The position numbers were made by a program, and so were the translations under genes. 8,186 nt of DNA, taken from contig DIVQ01000213.1 of NCBI GenBank assembly GCA_002423325.1, positions 1 through 8,186 on the forward strand, given 5' to 3'. Under the pieces are notes generated by a model. That model searched no databases. It saw nothing but the letters and a program-made list of their open reading frames with translations, and was not told the DNA's origin. Source of the DNA: Anaerolineales bacterium UBA6128 (GTDB lineage: Bacteria; Chloroflexota; Anaerolineae; UBA1429). Below, one piece after another: positions 5,463 through 8,186 of the stretch. Position 1 is the stretch's first letter, and each line of letters begins with the position of its first letter.

Positions 5463-7216
5463 GGCAGCAGCTCCTTGAGGAACTCGCGCTCAGCCTCCAC
5501 AGTCCACGACTCGTTGGGGCCCAGCAACGCGTATACCTCGGGCAGAACGGTCTTGAGGTCGGAGAGCGCTGTGATCGGAAAGTCCAGGATCTGCGGATAG
5601 ACGACGATCTTGCCGGGATAGGTCTGGTTCATCACGCCCTCGATCCCCAACTTTGTGTCGTTCAGGCCACTGACGGCCGCAACCGACAGGTTGGGGTTGA
5701 GTTCGCCCGATTCGGCGGCGTTGAGCATGTTGCGCAGGTCACGGATCATCGAACCGCTGGAGCCGGTGAAACGCAGCCCCTTGCTGGCCACCAGCCGCAC
5801 GTCGATCGGGGCCTTGGTGCCCGTGGGCAGACCGGCAAAGATGTTCATCACACCGTCTTTGGCCATCAGGCTCACCGCGCCCGCCACGACATTGGCGCTG
5901 GGCGCCAGAACCACGACGTCATCGTAGCCTTCGCCACCCGTCATTGCCAGCAGATCCTGGTTAAAGGCCGCGCCCGACTTGCCTTCAGGGGTGCGCAGCG
6001 AGATCTCTGTCGTGGCCTTTTTGGCCTCGATCAGCTGTGCGTACTTTTGCTCCACCACCGCCAGACGCTCCGGCACCAGGTCAGTCGCCACGATCTGGCG
6101 CGGGCCCTCGGCAGCCTGCAACGCGCGCTGCACGTGCATCTGCCCCATCGGGCCGGCCGCGCCGATGAACACCGCGCGTCCGCCCGCCTTGAGCTCGGTG
6201 CGGATGGGGCGATAGGCCGAGCCGATCTCGTTGGTCGTCGTGCCGGTCAGGTAGATGTTGTCATAGTGCAGGCGGCCGACATCCACCATCACAGGGCCAT
6301 TCATCTTGTTGGGCGTCACGAACGCGATCACCGCGCCCTTGCGCGCCATCGGCTCGATGATCTCGTAGGCCGTCGGCTCCGGGTCGATGAACACAATGTC
6401 GTCGAAGCCCTGGTGGTCGCTCGAGCGCATGAGGCGCGGGTAGGCGTCGTCGGGGCTCGTCAGGATCTCTGTCAGCAGGAACTTGTCCGCATCCATCCGC
6501 TCGCGCAGTTCCTGGAGCATCGGAAAACGCACGCCGGTCGTCCAGATGTGCGCCGGCGGGTTGGCCGGATCGTAGGGTTGCCCCAGCGTGTACTCGGTAG
6601 GCGCATAGGGCCCCACGATCAGCACGTTGCCGCCCGGCTTCCACTTGTCGCGATAGGGCACATCGTACGAGGCGACCACACAGGCCCATGGCTCGGTGAG
6701 CGCCGCCTCGGCATAGCCGGTGGTCGGCTGCACGGGCAACAGGTAGCAGCCCTCATCGCCTTCAAGCATCTCTTCGCCGATCACATTGTACTGCGACAGG
6801 CCACCCTGCAGCGCATAGCCATAGGCCAAGCCTATGCCGTGGAAATAGACATCCGATTGGGCGATGAAGCGATCCCCCACCTTGAACTTGTCCTTGAGTT
6901 GCTCGCCCACCTTGACGACCGTGAGCGCGACCTCGTGGCCCATCACCACCGGATTGGCCCGCATATCGCGGCCGTTCAGGCGCGGATGGGTCTCGCCTGC
7001 CCTGACGATCTTTGTGTCTGAAAAGCAGAGTCCCACCGCATCGTGACGCACCAGCAGCTCATCCGCATGAATACTCGGCAGCGGCTCAACGATGGGCTTG
7101 TCGTCAACGCCCAGATTCTCCAGGCCAGCGCCGTACAGCGGCCAGAGCCAGCTCTGCGCAGGCAGCTGCGCCGTACCCTTCTGATAGGCTTCCAGTTTGG
7201 CAGTATCGGTTGTCAT
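5459..7216 (-). CDS. SorE-like zinc medium-chain dehydrogenase with duplicated Rossmann region
   Basis: 585 residues, ATG start, TGA stop. The N-terminal GroES-like catalytic domain (about 35-190) has the catalytic zinc set: Cys64 in GLCFSD, His94-Glu95 in MGHE, and Glu175 in LTEP. The four-cysteine structural zinc lobe is absent, as only Cys64, Cys157 and Cys179 occur. The nucleotide-binding signature is IGAAGPMG at 351-358, followed by VATD with Asp379, which suggests NAD(H). The spacing and the GPMG form recall L-sorbose-1-phosphate reductase (SorE, about 410 residues). This protein is roughly 170 residues longer. The extra part, about 195-340, looks like a second, degenerate Rossmann copy: KPGGNVLIVG parallels KAGGRAVFIG, and FDD, MARKG, DV and LTG recur as YDD, MAKDG, DV and FTG about 160 residues later. 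A tryptophan-containing N-terminal extension precedes the catalytic domain. The stop overlaps the next start as ATGA. The neighbouring SrlD-like gene supports a sorbose/glucitol phosphate role. The exact substrate is inferred; the family assignment is firm. Confidence 0.85.
   Translation of the reverse strand: MTTDTAKLEAYQKGTAQLPAQSWLWPLYGAGLENLGVDDKPIVEPLPSIHADELLVRHDAVGLCFSDTKIVRAGETHPRLNGRDMRANPVVMGHEVALTVVKVGEQLKDKFKVGDRFIAQSDVYFHGIGLAYGYALQGGLSQYNVIGEEMLEGDEGCYLLPVQPTTGYAEAALTEPWACVVASYDVPYRDKWKPGGNVLIVGPYAPTEYTLGQPYDPANPPAHIWTTGVRFPMLQELRERMDADKFLLTEILTSPDDAYPRLMRSSDHQGFDDIVFIDPEPTAYEIIEPMARKGAVIAFVTPNKMNGPVMVDVGRLHYDNIYLTGTTTNEIGSAYRPIRTELKAGGRAVFIGAAGPMGQMHVQRALQAAEGPRQIVATDLVPERLAVVEQKYAQLIEAKKATTEISLRTPEGKSGAAFNQDLLAMTGGEGYDDVVVLAPSANVVAGAVSLMAKDGVMNIFAGLPTGTKAPIDVRLVASKGLRFTGSSGSMIRDLRNMLNAAESGELNPNLSVAAVSGLNDTKLGIEGVMNQTYPGKIVVYPQILDFPITALSDLKTVLPEVYALLGPNESWTVEAEREFLKELLP
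5471..5476 (-). promoter_or_regulatory. Ribosome binding site of the SrlD-like gene
   Basis: Minus-strand AAGGAG, 8 bases before the ATG at 5462, lying inside the last codons of the upstream dehydrogenase. Combined with the ATGA stop/start overlap it supports translational coupling of the two enzymes. Confidence 0.75.
5726..6634 (-). other. Tandem Rossmann-like copies within the SorE-like dehydrogenase
   Basis: Residues about 195-344 (6634-6185) and 345-497 (6184-5726) align with each other. Shared landmarks are GG-hydrophobic-IG/VG at the start (195-202 and 345-352), GFDDIV against GYDDVV (270-275 and 430-435), MARKG against MAKDG (290-294 and 451-455), DV (312-313 and 472-473) and LTG against FTG (323-325 and 483-485). 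The first copy has GPYAPTEYTLG where the second has the glycine motif GAAGPMG, so only the second copy is expected to bind the cofactor. The similarity was judged by eye at protein level; no DNA-level repeat is evident, so any duplication is old. Confidence 0.7.
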
Positions 7217-7223
7217 TGCAGTT

Positions 7224-7229
7224 CTCCTT
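7224..7229 (-). promoter_or_regulatory. Ribosome binding site of the SorE-like dehydrogenase
   Basis: Minus-strand AAGGAG, 7 bases before the ATG at 7216. Strong match and spacing; it fixes the long N-terminal extension of the dehydrogenase as probably translated. The rest of the 68-base gap 7217-7284 shows no convincing promoter; it has a GCCGAC direct repeat (7246-7251 and 7257-7262), probably chance. Confidence 0.75.
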
Positions 7230-7284
7230 ATGCTGACATCGCAGCGCCGACCCTTGGCCGACGCCCGGAACGTATCGGCTCAAG

Positions 7285-8067
7285 CTAGGCGATGCCCAGC
7301 TGCTTGCGTCGGTAAGCCTCATCGGGACGCGTGTGAATGCGGTCGACGGCCTCCTCGGTCATGAACAGCGGGCCACCGAAGGCATAGGTGCCGGCCAGGA
7401 TGCGGCAGGTCTTGACGCACATGGCCGAGATGTTGTCGACTTCTTTGGGCGAATCGCCCAGCGCGATGAGCCCATGGTTCTGCATCATGATCACCTTGGG
7501 CGGCGCGCCAAAGGTGTCGGCGTGGCGGCGGAAGGCGTCGCGCACGGCGCGCGCCAGCGGCAGGCCCGGATCGGTATAGGGCACAAACGCCGGCGCCGGC
7601 CCGCACACCACGATCTCGTCGGGGAACAGCCGTCCCGCCAGCGCGCGTTCCGCGCCCTGCGAGCAGGTCAACGCGTTAACTGCCACGGGGTGCGTGTGCC
7701 CCACAAAGCGTGCACCGGCCTCGGCCAGCGCCAGCGCGTGCAGCACCGTCTCAACCGAGGGCTGGCGCGCATTGGCTGGGTCTACCTTGGCCTCCTGCAA
7801 CGCCGCCTTGAGCGCAGCGTCGCTCAGCTCGCCTTTTTCGGCCAGGGCACACACCGGCGCCAGGCGAACCTGCACAAACCCGCTCGCGTCGATCGTGCCG
7901 AGCTGCGTGCCACTCCCCTTGACCCAGAAGGTGCCCGCGCCGTCACCGGCCTCGTCACATAGCGCCGACGTGTTGCCCTCGCCCAGAATCACCAGATCGC
8001 GTTCGGGCCGACCCAACGCGCGCGACATGGCCACAAGGGCTTCCAGAACTGACTGTGCGTTTGACAT
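7285..8067 (-). CDS. Class II aldolase/adducin-family protein, probable sugar-phosphate aldolase
   Basis: 260 residues, ATG start, TAG stop. Members of this zinc-dependent superfamily (L-fuculose-1-phosphate, L-rhamnulose-1-phosphate and L-ribulose-5-phosphate enzymes) cleave or epimerise phosphorylated sugars in the cytoplasm. Visible motifs in order: GEGNTS at residues 29-34 and KGSG at 50-53, which match the phosphate-binding region of the family; PSVET at 103-107 with Glu106 as the likely catalytic acid; GHTHP at 123-127 with zinc ligands His124 and His126; and QNHGL at 196-200 with His198 as third zinc ligand. All key residues are present, so the enzyme is probably active. The length is slightly above the usual 210-230. 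The start is supported by AGGAG just upstream. It is the first gene of the visible operon, 68 bases before the dehydrogenase. The substrate cannot be read from sequence. Context suggests a ketose-phosphate cleaved to dihydroxyacetone phosphate plus an aldehyde, but a decarboxylase or epimerase member is not excluded. Confidence 0.88.
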   Translation of the reverse strand: MSNAQSVLEALVAMSRALGRPERDLVILGEGNTSALCDEAGDGAGTFWVKGSGTQLGTIDASGFVQVRLAPVCALAEKGELSDAALKAALQEAKVDPANARQPSVETVLHALALAEAGARFVGHTHPVAVNALTCSQGAERALAGRLFPDEIVVCGPAPAFVPYTDPGLPLARAVRDAFRRHADTFGAPPKVIMMQNHGLIALGDSPKEVDNISAMCVKTCRILAGTYAFGGPLFMTEEAVDRIHTRPDEAYRRKQLGIA

Positions 8068-8071
8068 ACCT

Positions 8072-8076
8072 CTCCT
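8072..8076 (-). promoter_or_regulatory. Ribosome binding site of the aldolase gene
   Basis: Minus-strand AGGAG followed by AGGT and then the ATG. The gap is short (4 bases), but the purine run AGGAGAGG is the only Shine-Dalgarno-like sequence near this start and supports the ATG at 8067. Confidence 0.6.
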
Positions 8077-8096
8077 GACTGCATACTAAAGTAGCT

Positions 8097-8155
8097 GCGA
8101 AGAGTCCGGCCCTCGTCGCCTGTTCACGGGCGGGAGACCGCGCTGGCCTCTTCGC
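8097..8155. promoter_or_regulatory. Imperfect long inverted repeat upstream of the first gene
   Basis: GCGAAGAG (8097-8104) is the exact reverse complement of CTCTTCGC (8148-8155). Inside, CCGGC (8106-8110) faces GCTGG (8142-8146) with one G-T, giving a 14-position stem with one central mismatch around about 31 bases. It ends 29 bases before the aldolase ATG, so it falls in the 5' leader or promoter zone. It may be a two-half-site operator or an mRNA leader stem. No recognised riboswitch or regulator consensus was seen. Confidence 0.45.
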
Positions 8156-8186
8156 CACTACAGGCAGCGCTAGGCCCCGGGATACC

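Larger units (their letters stand above)
160..8067 (-). other. Predicted six-gene polyol/ketose-phosphate operon
   Basis: All six genes share one strand. The junctions are 68 bases (aldolase to SorE-like), ATGA overlap (SorE-like to SrlD-like), 1 base (SrlD-like to MtlD), GTGA overlap (MtlD to kinase) and 101 bases (kinase to E1 fusion). The four middle genes are very likely co-translated. The enzyme set converges on hexose-phosphate chemistry, which fits a single catabolic unit. Whether the first and last genes share the transcript is less certain because of the larger gaps. Confidence 0.7.
8068..8186. other. Upstream region of the operon, no gene supported
   Basis: The 119 bases before the first gene hold the inverted repeat at 8097-8155 and a small AT-rich 4-2-4 palindrome, TACTAAAGTA (8084-8093), just upstream of the ribosome binding site. 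The AT-rich island could include a -10 element, but no matching -35 is visible at normal spacing, so I do not call a promoter. The true promoter may lie beyond the window edge. Confidence 0.4.

Noticed and set aside
6047..7021. A 324-codon open frame on the plus strand opposite the SorE-like dehydrogenase, and a similar 329-codon frame at 4611-5600 opposite the SDR gene
   Set aside because: Both have shadow-type composition (His/Arg/Leu-rich) and no family signature, while the opposite frames are unmistakable enzymes.
8082..8110. A sigma-70 promoter candidate using TACTTT or TAGTAT on the minus strand as -10
   Set aside because: No acceptable -35 hexamer lies at 16-18 bases upstream; an AT-rich island alone is not enough.
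8170..8186. A possible 3' end of an upstream minus-strand gene (a TAG in frame after about four codons)
   Set aside because: Only a few codons are visible, so coding cannot be distinguished from chance.
1..8186. tRNA, rRNA, CRISPR array, insertion sequence or attachment site
   Set aside because: Reading both strands showed no spaced direct-repeat array, transposase motif, terminal inverted repeats or tRNA-like TTC/CCA arrangement; the window is almost entirely metabolic coding sequence.

Overview
The window is a high-GC bacterial segment, by eye about two-thirds G+C. It is almost fully occupied by six minus-strand genes that read as one catabolic operon, transcribed from about 8067 down to 160. 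Nothing in it identifies the organism firmly. The fused E1 alpha/beta protein, the dense GC-rich coding and the polyol enzymes suggest an environmental bacterium such as a member of the Chloroflexota, but this is a weak inference.

Layout in transcription order: (1) 8067-7285, a class II (zinc) aldolase of the fuculose/rhamnulose-phosphate aldolase superfamily; (2) 7216-5459, a 585-residue zinc-type medium-chain dehydrogenase that resembles L-sorbose-1-phosphate reductase (SorE) but carries what looks like a duplicated Rossmann half; (3) 5462-4665, a short-chain dehydrogenase of the glucitol-6-phosphate dehydrogenase type (SrlD/SorD); (4) 4663-3341, a mannitol-1-phosphate 5-dehydrogenase (MtlD) with an extra C-terminal tail; (5) 3344-2358, a PfkB-family sugar-phosphate kinase (FruK/LacC type); (6) 2256-160, a fused E1 alpha+beta thiamine-diphosphate dehydrogenase component most like acetoin/pyruvate dehydrogenase E1. 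Genes 2 to 5 are packed with 4-base overlaps (ATGA, GTGA) or a 1-base gap, so translational coupling is likely. Gaps of 68 and 101 bases set off genes 1 and 6.

A plausible combined role is that the SorE-like and SrlD-like enzymes interconvert L-sorbose-1-phosphate, glucitol-6-phosphate and fructose-6-phosphate. MtlD would bring mannitol-1-phosphate to the same fructose-6-phosphate, and the PfkB kinase would add a second phosphate. The aldolase would cleave a ketose- or other sugar-phosphate to a C3 phosphate plus an aldehyde, and the E1 fusion would oxidise the resulting 2-oxo acid (or acetoin). No transporter, PTS component, regulator, E2 or E3 gene is visible, so the entry substrate is unknown.

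The non-coding parts are small. The 119-base region at 8068-8186, upstream of the first gene, holds a long imperfect inverted repeat. The left end, 1-159, holds a cluster of GC-rich hairpins, one followed by a T-run on the plus strand, which looks like an intrinsic terminator for a convergent gene outside the window. The most interesting points are the tandem-Rossmann dehydrogenase, the single-chain E1 placed at the end of a hexitol-phosphate operon, and an 18-bp tandem duplication inside the kinase gene.
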